A stretch of 64,000 nucleotides of DNA from Citrobacter arsenatis (GCF_004353845.1 NZ_CP037864.1:5084001-5148000); one strand, 5' to 3'. Numbered from the stretch's first letter, positions 45,466-55,339 are shown. Numbers and translations: made by a program. Notes: generated from the letters alone by a model not told the origin.

Positions 45466-46326
45466 TTAGTAAAGTGATGCTTTGCCGGTTGAGCCGAACA
45501 GTTTCATTTTGTGGCGGATCACATCCCGTGCGGCGCTAATGGCTTCCGGGTAAATAACGTTCGGATCCCACCAGGTTTCTTTCGCCAGGATTTCGCGGAC
45601 TTTCTGGAAGTAGGCGTATTTCATATCGCTGGAAATATTGATTTTACCCACGCCCAGCGTCACGGATTCGGCAATTTCCGCATCCGGGTTTGCGGAACCG
45701 CCGTGCAGCACCAGCGGAATATCCACACGTCCAGCGATGTCGCGCAGGATGTTCATTTGCAGCTCTGGCTGCATCCCTTTCGGGTAAATTCCGTGTGCGG
45801 TTCCAATCGCCACCGCCAGCGTGTCTGCACCGGTACGGGCAATAAAATCCTCTGCCTGTGCAGGATCGGTATAAGTAACTTTCGACACGCCGCCTTCCAC
45901 TGACGTCCCGGTCTGACCAATCGTACCCAGTTCCCCTTCCACCGAAACGCCTACCGCATGCGCCAGCTTGACCACTTCGCGGGTCAGCGCCACGTTCTCT
46001 TCATACGGCAGCAATGAACCATCAATCATCACCGAGGTAAACCCACACTGAATTGCCCGCAGGACATGCTCAACCGAAGCACCATGGTCCAGATGCAGAG
46101 TAAAGGGAACCGGGCTGCGCAGGGTGATATCGCGAACGTAGCTAAAAAACGCATCGCCAACAAAATCATGTTCGCTAGGGTGAATGGAGATTATCGCCGG
46201 AGTGTTGGTCGCTTCCGCTTCCTCCACTACTGCACGTACAAAGCAACTGTCCGCCACGTTGAATGCGCCGATGGCAAAACCGTGCTGACGGGTAGGTTGC
46301 AGTAATTCTTTCATCGAAACTAACAT
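45466..46326 (-). CDS. Class II ketose-bisphosphate aldolase (first of two)
   Basis: Zinc aldolase of the GatY/KbaY/Fba class II family, cleaving a ketose (bis)phosphate to dihydroxyacetone phosphate and an aldehyde. The 286-residue product shows the zinc and catalytic motifs FTLHLDHGAS, VSVEGELGTIG, AIGTAHGIY and LVLHGGSANPD, and ends LFGSTGKASLY. GGAG precedes the ATG. It differs clearly from the second aldolase in the operon, so this is not a recent duplication. Substrate unknown; a tagatose-, fructose- or xylulose-phosphate is likely. Confidence 0.88.
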   Translation of the reverse strand: MLVSMKELLQPTRQHGFAIGAFNVADSCFVRAVVEEAEATNTPAIISIHPSEHDFVGDAFFSYVRDITLRSPVPFTLHLDHGASVEHVLRAIQCGFTSVMIDGSLLPYEENVALTREVVKLAHAVGVSVEGELGTIGQTGTSVEGGVSKVTYTDPAQAEDFIARTGADTLAVAIGTAHGIYPKGMQPELQMNILRDIAGRVDIPLVLHGGSANPDAEIAESVTLGVGKINISSDMKYAYFQKVREILAKETWWDPNVIYPEAISAARDVIRHKMKLFGSTGKASLY

Positions 46327-46406
46327 GTTAATTCTCCAGTTTCAGGGTGTAGAAAGCCCTGCCAGTGCGTCGTCGCAGAGGCATAGAAGGCGTTACAGAA
46401 AATGAA

Positions 46407-47258
46407 TCAGGCTTTGCCGATAGCGCCGCTGGCCTGTAGGTACGGAATAATGGCTTCCTCGCAGGCCTGCTCCATCAGGGCCAGGGCATCAACGAGTTCA
46501 CCGGATGTGTCGCGACACAGGGTATGCAATAGCGCAGCTTTTCCGGCTTCGAAAACCGCCGCACCAACGTTTATCTTGGCGACGCCAAACGTCGGGCAGC
46601 GCTGTAACTGATCAAACGGTGTCCCGCTGCCGCCATGCAGCGCTAGCGGCACCGTTGATAACCGGGCAATTTCCTCCAGCCTTTGAAAATCAATGGCTGG
46701 CGTGACGCCCGGCGCGTACATACCGTGCGCCGTACCAACCGATACCGCCAGTAAATCGATCCCGGTCTGTTGGATAAAGGGTTCCACGTCGGCGGCCTGG
46801 GTCATCAAATCAGCATTAGCGGCGTGGTCATAGCGCGGGGCGTCGGCCAAATGACCCAGCTCGCCTTCCACGCAAAGAGAAACGCTGGCTGCAAGCTCAA
46901 CCACTGCCCGGGTCTGGCGAATGTTCTCCTCCAGCGCAAAGGCAGAGGCATCGATCATTAACCCGCTGAAACCGGCGCGAAAAGCCTGGCGAATACGAAC
47001 AGGATCCTTTCCATGATCCAGCGCCAGCGCGACCGGTACCGAGGCTTCCTCTGCCAGTGTTTTGACCACCGCTGTCGCTATCGTGGCCGGAAAATGCTCC
47101 AGGTGCCCCTGATACAGATTCAGAATGATGGGTGCACGGTGTTTCTCAGCCACACGCACCGCCGCTCGGGCGCTTTCCAGATTCATACAGTTGATGGCCA
47201 GCAGCGCGTACTGCTCGCGCCAGGCTTTCGTCACCATGCATTTCATATTGGCAAACAT
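46407..47258 (-). CDS. Class II ketose-bisphosphate aldolase (second)
   Basis: Second class II aldolase of the operon, 283 residues. It has the zinc and substrate motifs VALALDHGKDP, LCVEGELGHLAD, SVGTAHGMYAPG and LALHGGSGTP, so the active site looks complete; where the first aldolase has LHLDHG, this one has LALDHG. GGAGG precedes the ATG. It lies between EIIC and the first aldolase, 80 bases from the latter. Confidence 0.87.
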   Translation of the reverse strand: MFANMKCMVTKAWREQYALLAINCMNLESARAAVRVAEKHRAPIILNLYQGHLEHFPATIATAVVKTLAEEASVPVALALDHGKDPVRIRQAFRAGFSGLMIDASAFALEENIRQTRAVVELAASVSLCVEGELGHLADAPRYDHAANADLMTQAADVEPFIQQTGIDLLAVSVGTAHGMYAPGVTPAIDFQRLEEIARLSTVPLALHGGSGTPFDQLQRCPTFGVAKINVGAAVFEAGKAALLHTLCRDTSGELVDALALMEQACEEAIIPYLQASGAIGKA

Positions 47259-47269
47259 ACGGCCTCCGG

Positions 47270-48361
47270 TTATTCCAGGGTGAAGGTGATCTCTTCGTCT
47301 TTCAGCTTTTGATCGCTAAGTTCATCAAACTCTTCGTCACGCTCGGTCACCGGTTTCTTCCACAGCGACAGCATCACGCCGCAAATCACTGTGCCAATCC
47401 CCAGCGCCAGGCAAAACAGCAGAGGATGCGTAAAGAGTGGGACCACGAACATGCCGCCGTGCGGTACCGGGCTTTCGACGCCCCACACCATGATCAGGCC
47501 ACCCGCGATCGCTGAGGCCACCACACAGGACCCCACCACGCGCAGCAGGTCGCGCGCCGCAATTGGAATGACCCCTTCGGTAATCATGCAGATCCCCATC
47601 GGGAATGCGGCCTTCAGCGCCTCACGTTCCGCACGGGTGTACTTGTGACGCGTTAGCAGGAAGGAGAGCGTGATGCCGAACGGAGGGATTATTGAACCAA
47701 CAAACTTCACCGCTTCCGGACCGTACACGCCGCTGACCAGCATGCCATCAGCAAACAGCGACATGGTTTTATTCACCGGCCCGCCGAAGTCGAATGTCGC
47801 CATTGCGCCGAGGATGGCGCCCATCAGAAAGCGGGATCCGCCCTGCATGGACTCCAGCAGATGAATCAACGCGTCCTGCAGCCAGGCTATCGGCTTGCCA
47901 ATCAGCGTCATCATCAACAGGCCGCCAATGACGGTACTCAGTACCGGCAGCACCATGATGGGCATCAACCCCTGCATCGACTGTGGCAAACGGATATAGC
48001 GCTTGAGCAGCAGGACGGTATAACCGACCAGGAATCCGCCCAGCATCCCGCCGATAAAACCGGTATGAATTTCGCCGCAGACAAAGCCGACAATCAGACC
48101 CGGCGCGAATCCGGGTCGGTCGGCAATGGAGTACGCTATCGCTGCGCTTATCAGCGGTACGATTAACCCCATCCCCCAGCCGCCAATCTGGTTGAGCATC
48201 CAGGGTATGGTGCCTGTTTTTTCACCCACGTTAGTGCCGCCAAGTATTTGCCCGAGAGCAATACAGATCCCGGCGGCAACAATTAACGGGATCATCCACG
48301 AAATTCCCGTTAATAAATGTCTTTTTATTTCCTGAGATAGCGGAATTTTATTTTCACTCAT
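47270..48361 (-). CDS. Fructose-family PTS permease, EIIC component
   Basis: Inner-membrane sugar channel of a phosphoenolpyruvate phosphotransferase system. 363 residues with about nine to ten helices, the loop AIAYSIADRPGFAPGLIVG and the signature FGGPVNKTMSLFADG typical of fructose-type EIIC. It is a stand-alone EIIC with EIIB and EIIA encoded by the two preceding genes. Fructose-type systems usually deliver the sugar as the 1-phosphate. Confidence 0.92.
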   Translation of the reverse strand: MSENKIPLSQEIKRHLLTGISWMIPLIVAAGICIALGQILGGTNVGEKTGTIPWMLNQIGGWGMGLIVPLISAAIAYSIADRPGFAPGLIVGFVCGEIHTGFIGGMLGGFLVGYTVLLLKRYIRLPQSMQGLMPIMVLPVLSTVIGGLLMMTLIGKPIAWLQDALIHLLESMQGGSRFLMGAILGAMATFDFGGPVNKTMSLFADGMLVSGVYGPEAVKFVGSIIPPFGITLSFLLTRHKYTRAEREALKAAFPMGICMITEGVIPIAARDLLRVVGSCVVASAIAGGLIMVWGVESPVPHGGMFVVPLFTHPLLFCLALGIGTVICGVMLSLWKKPVTERDEEFDELSDQKLKDEEITFTLE

Positions 48362-48387
48362 GTGAAATCCCTCCAGAATGAGGATCG

Positions 48388-48708
48388 CTACTGGTTAGTA
48401 TTAACTAATGATTTTTCGACCTTTTCAAGAAACTGAATCGGCGATTTTATGACGATTTCGGTTTTCACTCGCACAATGCGTTTATTTGAAAAGCGCTCCT
48501 CCCCTTTTATTTTTACATCGACAGCAAGAATTACGACATCAGCCGCAGAAATATCCTCTGCCAGCAGTTCGTTCTCCGTGCCAATGGTCCCCTGGGTTTC
48601 TACTCTTATATTATGACCAAGCGCTTTAGCACCTTTAATTAACTTTTCACGAGCAATATAGGTGTGCGCAATACCCGCCGTACAGGCGGCGACACAAACA
48701 ATATTCAT
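48388..48708 (-). CDS. Fructose-family PTS EIIB component
   Basis: Cytosolic phosphocarrier that passes phosphate from EIIA to the sugar. The 106-residue product has the phosphocysteine motif VAACTAGIAHTY (Cys9). ATG 48708 follows a GGAG site; the frame is open to 48735. It is encoded between EIIA and EIIC. Confidence 0.92.
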   Translation of the reverse strand: MNIVCVAACTAGIAHTYIAREKLIKGAKALGHNIRVETQGTIGTENELLAEDISAADVVILAVDVKIKGEERFSNKRIVRVKTEIVIKSPIQFLEKVEKSLVNTNQ

Positions 48709-48728
48709 AACATGCTCCACTTTTTTAT

Positions 48729-49199
48729 TTAGCAAACATTGGATTCAGCATATTGGCTAAAAAGCTCAATAATTTTCTGTGGACTACTCTCGACTAACAG
48801 TTGTTCAATAATATCGTCATCTGCCAACGCGCCGGCAACCTGCGAAAGCAGACGAATATGGGTGGTGTTTTGATCTTCAAGGCGTACGGCAAACAGAATG
48901 ATGCAGCGCACGTTGCTGCCATCCAGGGTTTCCCAGGGAATGTCCTGGCGGGTACGCCCAATCGCCAGCGTAGTATTGACCACCGCCGAGGATTTCCCGT
49001 GTGGGATCGCAATATGATTTTCGAATCCGGTCGAACCTTCTGACTCACGTTGCCAGACATCCTGAATAAACGTTTCCCGACAGCTAATTGCTCCATCCTT
49101 TTGCAGAATATCCGTCAGTTCCTCAATAGCCTCCGTTTTGCTTGTGGCCTTCATGTCCAAAATAACGCGATTTGTATTGAGTATTTTCGTGATGTCCAT
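48729..49199 (-). CDS. Fructose-family PTS EIIA component
   Basis: Cytosolic PTS EIIA-2 domain (mannitol/fructose type) that receives phosphate from HPr. The 156-residue product has the active histidine in IAIPHGKS (His67). ATG 49199, preceded by GAGGT, is chosen over TTG at 49202. It lies 26 bases after the regulator gene and 20 bases before EIIB. Confidence 0.92.
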   Translation of the reverse strand: MDITKILNTNRVILDMKATSKTEAIEELTDILQKDGAISCRETFIQDVWQRESEGSTGFENHIAIPHGKSSAVVNTTLAIGRTRQDIPWETLDGSNVRCIILFAVRLEDQNTTHIRLLSQVAGALADDDIIEQLLVESSPQKIIELFSQYAESNVC

Positions 49200-49225
49200 C
49201 AATCATACCTCATGGAGTTCAGACA

Positions 49226-50779
49226 TTAATTTTCAACGACCAGCGACGTCGCCCGATGTAATTTTTCCGTAATAACCGTTTCTGTTACCCGCTTAATATC
49301 CGCATCATTGAAAAAGGCGGTGACATACACGACCGGCATAGCAACTGCAGGTAAATTAATCGTCGATACCACCAGTTCAATATCGTCCGTCAGTACGGAG
49401 GACAGGCTGCCTGCCGACACCACGCCAACGATGGTCCAGTCCGGAAAGGCGCGCAAAATACGGCTTTTGAGTAAGTGAGAGGTGCCGATACCGGTTGAGC
49501 AGACCAGCAGCACGCGCTTTCGTGCTATCTGCCGCTCCATTGCGGCCTGAAAATGTACGGTTAAATATCCCACCTCATCTTCCGACACAGCCCGCTCGCC
49601 CCAGCCGCTAAACACCCGATTTACCGCACACAGAGTCAGCCGCCACACGTCCTGTAACTCACCTTTAATATCTTCCAGCAGCGGATTACGTATGCGGATC
49701 TGGTAGTTCAGACGGTTAATCAGCGGCTTAATGTGGATCAGCAGTCCGTCATACAGCGCAGTGTCCCGACTGAGATCGCTGTCGACCATTTCGGCGAAGG
49801 TGGCAATCAGCCTCTGGGTAATTAAGCGCGCTTCGTCGCTGGAGTGCATATGGCCAATCACGCTCACGTCGTTATGCTCTTCAATCACCACACCGGAGGA
49901 GATAATGTATTGATAAATAAACCAGACTTCGTCTTCCGGCAGCGGGTGGGCAATGCGTTTTTCGATATGCTGAATCATGCGGTTGGCAATGGAAAAGATG
50001 TTCTCGTCACATAAAGTGATGTTTTCTTCTTTTCTCGGCAGGGCATTGCCCCGCGTGATGCGGTACATCATGATCAGGATATGGGTAAAGATATTGACGT
50101 AATACGGCTCGCCCAGCGACCAACAGAGATCGTTCTCCATTTCCTGCAACAGCGTCTGGACAAATAAAACGTCTTCCTCGCCGAAGTAATGCACTAACGC
50201 TTTATAACTGCCGGGATCAAGGCGTGAATAAACGACGTTGCCGGGTTCATTATGGTTAATTACGCCGTTAATCAGCGACGCCATCGCCTGGCGTACACCG
50301 CTCTCGCTGCCTTCAATGTGCGTGCCGCTCTGGCTGCGAATCAGCGACAGGCCCAGCGGAGTGATCCAGGACTCAATCACTTTCAGATCGTTAACAATCG
50401 ATGCGCTACTAATGAAATAACGTTCGGATAGTTTACTGATCGACGTTTCATGCGGCGTTTCGCTTAATAACTGTGAGGCTATCTTGACCCGCCGTGAATT
50501 ATTCATCATGCCGTCAGCATCTTCCCCTTCCGATCCTAATAACTGATCCAGATATAAAAGGTCGGTAATATTCTCGGCATTTAATATCACGCCCGCACCG
50601 GTACGTTTATCAATGGTTATTTTCCATTCCGCTAACCATGATTCCAGTAGCCGCAGATCGCGCTGGACTGTTTTCTCTGAAACAGATAAATACTCGGCAA
50701 TTTTCAGCAGCGTGACATATTCCTTCCGGGACAGAAGAAACTTTAATAATCTGTTTTGTCGCGAGGTAATCATTTGCAT
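49226..50779 (-). CDS. PRD-containing transcriptional activator of the PTS operon
   Basis: Regulator of the MtlR/LicR/BglG-like class. The 517-residue layout is an N-terminal helix-turn-helix (VTLLKIAEYLSVSEKTVQRDLRLLE), two PTS-regulation domains (about residues 190-400), and a C-terminal EIIB-Gat-like domain with LVCSTGIGTSHLL. The EIIA-like tail of full-length members is missing. Phosphorylation of the PRDs and of the EIIB-like cysteine by the PTS is expected to set activity. As first gene of the operon it probably controls itself. Confidence 0.9.
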   Translation of the reverse strand: MQMITSRQNRLLKFLLSRKEYVTLLKIAEYLSVSEKTVQRDLRLLESWLAEWKITIDKRTGAGVILNAENITDLLYLDQLLGSEGEDADGMMNNSRRVKIASQLLSETPHETSISKLSERYFISSASIVNDLKVIESWITPLGLSLIRSQSGTHIEGSESGVRQAMASLINGVINHNEPGNVVYSRLDPGSYKALVHYFGEEDVLFVQTLLQEMENDLCWSLGEPYYVNIFTHILIMMYRITRGNALPRKEENITLCDENIFSIANRMIQHIEKRIAHPLPEDEVWFIYQYIISSGVVIEEHNDVSVIGHMHSSDEARLITQRLIATFAEMVDSDLSRDTALYDGLLIHIKPLINRLNYQIRIRNPLLEDIKGELQDVWRLTLCAVNRVFSGWGERAVSEDEVGYLTVHFQAAMERQIARKRVLLVCSTGIGTSHLLKSRILRAFPDWTIVGVVSAGSLSSVLTDDIELVVSTINLPAVAMPVVYVTAFFNDADIKRVTETVITEKLHRATSLVVEN

Positions 50780-50812
50780 TATTTACCCTTATTACATACC
50801 AGATTAAATATC

Positions 50813-50942
<130 letters not shown>

Positions 50943-51192
50943 ATAAAGAAGCATTTATGCTCCACGTGTAATCCGTGATGATAAATATAAGAGGACTACG
51001 ATGCGCCAACAATACTAAATCGTGTCCTGTAATCCGGACAGAAATAAGACAAAAAGGGGAAATAGTGAGATATTTACGGCGCAGATCACATTTTTCACGG
51101 GAGTTAGAGTGATAGCGCTCGCAAATATGGAGAGATAAAATTTTAGTTCAGAATGTTTTGGATTTTCAGATCTGGAACGCTGCTCGCAGCAT

Positions 51193-51228
51193 GGACCGGA
51201 TAAAACGCATTGCATCGCCATCCGGTCC
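51193..51228. repeat. REP-like hairpin downstream of yicI
   Basis: GGACCGGAT (51193-51201) and ATCCGGTCC (51220-51228) form a perfect nine-base inverted repeat. It lies 15 bases after the yicI stop and probably stabilises the 3' end of the yicJ-yicI message. Confidence 0.75.
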
Positions 51229-51242
51229 ACATTCAGATTCGC

Positions 51243-53561
51243 TTACAGGGTTATCGTCAACACATCTTCACCAGGCGTGATGACCGTTCCCCACTCGCTG
51301 CCCGCAGATGAACCGCCCTTCACGCCGCTAACCTGCGCAATATTACGCAGGCACAGCGTCCAGTTACGCGCTTCGCCACGACCTTGCACAGTGATGGTAT
51401 TACCCGCACGCATCGCCTTCAGCGTGAAGATAACCGAGCCGTCAGCCGCCGGGACTTCACAAATCGCTTCCCTGCCCTCCTGCAGATGGAACAACTGGAA
51501 CGCGGTCCCATCGTGCCACGCGTAGCCCGGTTTCTGATTATTGCTCCCCAGCGCCAGCAGGGTATTGTCACGCACATAAACTGGCAGGCTCAGGAAGTCA
51601 TGCTGCTGCTTATACCAGCGGCTGCCAGATACCTCATCGTTACGCCACAGATGCGTCCAGCGTCCTTCTGGCAGGTAGAACTGCACATCTCCCGCCTCGC
51701 TAAACACCGGCGCGACCATCACGCTATCGCCCAGCATGTACTGGCGGTCGAGATAATCACACGCCGGATCGTCCGGAAACTCCAGCATCATTGCGCGCAT
51801 CATCGGCGTGCCTTGCTCATTGGCGCGCGCCGCTTCGCGATACAGGTATGGCATCATGCGGCATTTCTGCTCAGTGAAGTAGCGTACCACGTCGCAGGAT
51901 TCATCATCGTACGCCCATGGCACACGGTAGGATTTACTACCGTGCAGGCGGCTATGGCTGGAGAGCAGCCCAAACGCACACCAGCGCTTGTAGACGTGCG
52001 CCGGGGCGGTATTCTCAAAGCCGCCAATATCGTGACTCCAGAAACCAAAGCCGGACAGACCAATGGACAACCCGCCACGCAGACTTTCGGCCATCGATTC
52101 ATAGTTGGCGTAGCAGTCGCCGCCCCAGTGCACCGGAAACTGCTGCGCGCCGACCGAGGCCGAACGGGCGAACAGCACTGCCTCTTCTTCACCGACGGTC
52201 TCTTTCAGCACGTTCCATACCAGTTCGTTGTAGATGTACGCATAATGGTTGTGCATTTTCTGCGGATCGGCACCGTCAAACCACTTAACGTCAGTAGGAA
52301 TGCGTTCGCCAAAGTCAGTTTTGAAGCAGTCAACGCCGATATCCACCAGACCTTTCAGCTTGTTGGCATACCACTCGCAGGCTTCAGGATTGGTAAAGTC
52401 ATAAATCGCCAGGCCCGGCTGCCATTTATCCCATTGCCACAGGGAGCCGTCCGGGCGCTTGAGCAGATAACCTTTCTCTTTCAGTTCATTGAACAGCGGG
52501 GATTTCTGGCCGATATAAGGATTTATCCATACGCAGACCTTCAGCCCTTTCTCTTTCAGGCGGCGGATCATGCCTTCCGGGTCAGGGAAGGTCACCGGAT
52601 CCCACTCAAAGTCGCACCACTGGAAGGCTTTCATCCAGAAGCAGTCGAAATGGAAGACGTGCAGCGGCAGATTGCGCTCGGCCATCCCATCGATAAAACT
52701 GTTCACCGTCGCTTCATCGTAATTAGTGGTGAACGATGTAGTCAGCCACAAACCGAATGACCAGGCTGGCGGCAGCGCCGGACGGCCGGTAAAGCGGGTA
52801 TAGCGATCCAGCACCGCTTTTGGCGTTGGGCCGTCAATGACGAAATATTCCAAATACTCGCTTTCAACGCTGAACTGCACTTTCGACACTTTCTCAGAGC
52901 CGATTTCAAACGACACGCACTGCGGATGGTTCACCAGCACGCCGTAGCCGCGATTGGTGAGATAAAACGGGATGTTCTTGTAAGACTGCTCGGTACTGGT
53001 GCCGCCATCGCGGTTCCAGGTTTCCACCGTCTGGCCGTTACGTACCAGCGCAGTAAATCGCTCGCCCAGACCGTACACCGTTTCGCCAACGCCCAGATCC
53101 AGGCGCTCAAACATATAGTTTTTCCCGCTGTTGGTATCCTGCACGTAGCCGTTATTTTTCAGTTGGCTACCGGTAAAACGTTCACCGTTACGCAGGAAAT
53201 CCAGCGACCAGAACTCGCCTTTGGTCACCCGAACGCTCAGATTGCCACTCTTCAGTTCGGCAAATTCAACGGTGTTTTGTATCTCTACGTTGACGTCCTG
53301 CAGCACGTTCAGCGGGTAATGCGGGCCGGTATCCAGCGCGCCCTGAAAGTGCTCCATTCGTACACCCACCACCCCTTCCTGCGGCGAGAAGAAGCGCAGC
53401 GTGAAAAGTGGGGTATCCAGTTGCCAGGTACGTTCACGCACGTCACGCGGCGCAACGTAGACGATCATCTCGTTACCCTGCTGTTCAACCTCAAACACCT
53501 GAATTGGGTGTGTTAAATTCAGGCCAGGTTGCGTCAGCCAGTTACCATCGCTAATTTTCAT
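51243..53561 (-). CDS. yicI: Alpha-xylosidase YicI
   Basis: GH31 retaining glycosidase that releases alpha-xylose from alpha-1,6-xylosides such as isoprimeverose. The 772-residue product has the beta-sandwich N-domain, then the catalytic barrel with the nucleophile in CFKTDFGERIPTD and the acid/base aspartate in HWGGDCYANYE. The length equals E. coli YicI. It lies 10 bases after yicJ, forming the transporter-enzyme operon, and ends before a REP hairpin. Confidence 0.97.
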   Translation of the reverse strand: MKISDGNWLTQPGLNLTHPIQVFEVEQQGNEMIVYVAPRDVRERTWQLDTPLFTLRFFSPQEGVVGVRMEHFQGALDTGPHYPLNVLQDVNVEIQNTVEFAELKSGNLSVRVTKGEFWSLDFLRNGERFTGSQLKNNGYVQDTNSGKNYMFERLDLGVGETVYGLGERFTALVRNGQTVETWNRDGGTSTEQSYKNIPFYLTNRGYGVLVNHPQCVSFEIGSEKVSKVQFSVESEYLEYFVIDGPTPKAVLDRYTRFTGRPALPPAWSFGLWLTTSFTTNYDEATVNSFIDGMAERNLPLHVFHFDCFWMKAFQWCDFEWDPVTFPDPEGMIRRLKEKGLKVCVWINPYIGQKSPLFNELKEKGYLLKRPDGSLWQWDKWQPGLAIYDFTNPEACEWYANKLKGLVDIGVDCFKTDFGERIPTDVKWFDGADPQKMHNHYAYIYNELVWNVLKETVGEEEAVLFARSASVGAQQFPVHWGGDCYANYESMAESLRGGLSIGLSGFGFWSHDIGGFENTAPAHVYKRWCAFGLLSSHSRLHGSKSYRVPWAYDDESCDVVRYFTEQKCRMMPYLYREAARANEQGTPMMRAMMLEFPDDPACDYLDRQYMLGDSVMVAPVFSEAGDVQFYLPEGRWTHLWRNDEVSGSRWYKQQHDFLSLPVYVRDNTLLALGSNNQKPGYAWHDGTAFQLFHLQEGREAICEVPAADGSVIFTLKAMRAGNTITVQGRGEARNWTLCLRNIAQVSGVKGGSSAGSEWGTVITPGEDVLTITL

Positions 53562-53571
53562 CGTCAGTTCC

Positions 53572-54954
53572 TTAGTTCTGTAATTCTTTCGTCGTAAAAT
53601 CCTGCTGATTGCGGCGCGCGCCCTGAGCCAGCTGACTCATGATTTCCTTCAGATACGGCGTTTTCAGGGTATAAAAGCGTTTGGCAATCACGGCACTCAG
53701 CAGGTAACAAATAGCCGGGACAATCGTGAACAATGCGATAATGATGCTAATGGTGGCACTGTTTTGGGTTTTCGCTGCGGCATCGTAGCCGCCGCCCGCC
53801 AGCATCCAGCCGATCATCGCCCCACCGAGCGCCAGACCCAGCTTGAGTACGAACAGCGTGCCCGCAAAGCTGATCCCCGTCAGACGCTTTCCGTTGCACC
53901 ACTCGCCGTAATCAACGGTGTCGGACATCATGACCCACTGGATTGGCGTCACGAGCTGATGCAATACGCCAATTACGAAAATAAAGACGAACATGGTGAT
54001 GTTGGCGTGCATCGGCACGAAGAACATCGCCAGACTGATGACCGCCAGCAGGGCGTTCGTCCACCAGAAGACGCTGACTTTGCATTTCCAGTCAGTCAGC
54101 GGTTTTGCCAGCGCAGAGCCGATCAGGTTGCCGACGCAATAAGTGGTGAGGAAGGCGACAAACACTTCCGGCGTGCCCAGGATCCAGGTGACGTAATACA
54201 TCATCGCCCCGCCGCGAACGCAGACGGCAAGGATGTTGAGGATGGTCAGCAGGCCGACAATGCGCCACTGGTCGTTTTGCCAGATGTCGCGCAGGTCTTC
54301 ACGCATTGAGTTGCTGCTCGGTGGCGCTTCCACACGTTCTTTGGTGGTGAAGAAGCAAAATGCCAGCATCAGGAACGCCACAATCGAGAGCACGGCAATC
54401 CCGCCCTGGAAGCCCAACGCTTTATCTTCGCCGCCAATCAGATTCACCAGCGGCATCATCAGCACGGTGGAGAGCATGCCGCCCGCCGTCGCCAGCACAA
54501 AGCGCCATGACTGCAGGGAGATGCGCTGCGTTGGGTCATTGGTTATCACACCGCCCAGCGCGCAGTAGGGAATGTTCACCACGGTATAAAGCAGGGTCAG
54601 CAGCGTGTAAGTGATTGCGGCATAAATCATTTTGCCGTGCAGGCTGAGATCCGGCGTGCTGTAGGCGAGCACACAGACCAGACCAAATGGCAGAGCGCCA
54701 AACAGCACCCACGGGCGGAATTTCCCCCAGCGCGAACGGGTACGGTCGGCCAGCAGTCCCATGCAAGGGTCTGAGATAGCATCCAGCGCACGAGCCAGTA
54801 AGAACATCGTGCCGACAAAACCTGCCGGAATACCAAAAATATCGGTATAAAAGAACATCATATATAACATGACGTTATCGAAGATGATGTGGCTGGCGGC
54901 ATCACCCATGCCGTAGCCAATCTTCTCTTTAACAGACAGAATCTCACTTTTCAT
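53572..54954 (-). CDS. yicJ: YicJ, GPH-family xyloside transporter
   Basis: Twelve-helix cation symporter of the glycoside-pentoside-hexuronide family, expected to import the alpha-xyloside cleaved by YicI. The 460-residue product starts MKSEILSVKEKIGYGMGDAA and has the family motifs DAISDPCMGLLADRTRSRWGKFRP and VVNIPYCALGG. First gene of yicJ-yicI. Regulation is unknown; the 290 bases to selC contain no other gene. Confidence 0.95.
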   Translation of the reverse strand: MKSEILSVKEKIGYGMGDAASHIIFDNVMLYMMFFYTDIFGIPAGFVGTMFLLARALDAISDPCMGLLADRTRSRWGKFRPWVLFGALPFGLVCVLAYSTPDLSLHGKMIYAAITYTLLTLLYTVVNIPYCALGGVITNDPTQRISLQSWRFVLATAGGMLSTVLMMPLVNLIGGEDKALGFQGGIAVLSIVAFLMLAFCFFTTKERVEAPPSSNSMREDLRDIWQNDQWRIVGLLTILNILAVCVRGGAMMYYVTWILGTPEVFVAFLTTYCVGNLIGSALAKPLTDWKCKVSVFWWTNALLAVISLAMFFVPMHANITMFVFIFVIGVLHQLVTPIQWVMMSDTVDYGEWCNGKRLTGISFAGTLFVLKLGLALGGAMIGWMLAGGGYDAAAKTQNSATISIIIALFTIVPAICYLLSAVIAKRFYTLKTPYLKEIMSQLAQGARRNQQDFTTKELQN

Positions 54955-55207
54955 TACGCATCCTTGTTTGCACTTTCACACGCGCTGATACCGGTTACAG
55001 TTCTTGTAAACCATCCCTGTGAGCGCGGGTATTCCGATATCTCGTTATCAAATTACGATTCTTGTTTTCTGTGATCAGGGTAGCGTCAAAAAATGTGTCT
55101 AAGTGTAAGTAATGGATTTCTCGGAGATTTATTTGAAACTGGTCATGGTATTGGGAAACGGAAGTTAAAAAAGTGAGTGAGGGGGTGTGGAAACGTTTGG
55201 AAGTAGC

Positions 55208-55213
55208 TATAAT
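55208..55213 (+). promoter_or_regulatory. Probable selC -10 box
   Basis: A perfect TATAAT hexamer 31 bases before the first base of tRNA-Sec, followed by a GCGCC discriminator typical of stable-RNA promoters. No good -35 match is seen at 17 bases. Confidence 0.55.
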
Positions 55214-55244
55214 GCGCCCCGCCTCCATGTAGCAATCGAGGCGC

Positions 55245-55339
55245 GGAAGATCGTCATCTCCGGTGAGGTGGCTGGACTTCAAATCCAGTTGGGGACGCCA
55301 GCGTTCCCGGGCAGGTTCGACTCCTGTGATCTTCCGCCA
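55245..55339 (+). tRNA. selC: tRNA-Sec (selenocysteine, anticodon UCA)
   Basis: The 95-nt gene folds into the unusual selenocysteine tRNA: eight-base acceptor stem GGAAGATC paired with GATCTTCC, six-base D stem, anticodon TCA (55279-55281) in the loop ACTTCAAA, long extra arm, GGTTCGA T-loop and encoded GCCA 3' end. It inserts selenocysteine at UGA with SelA, SelB and SelD. Its 3' end is a well-known integration site for islands such as LEE and SPI-3; no integrase gene is present next to it here. Confidence 0.98.

Noticed and set aside
51384..52760. 458-codon open frame on the plus strand
   Set aside because: Antisense shadow of yicI, which is a complete, conserved GH31 enzyme over the same bases; the shadow translation has no recognisable domain.
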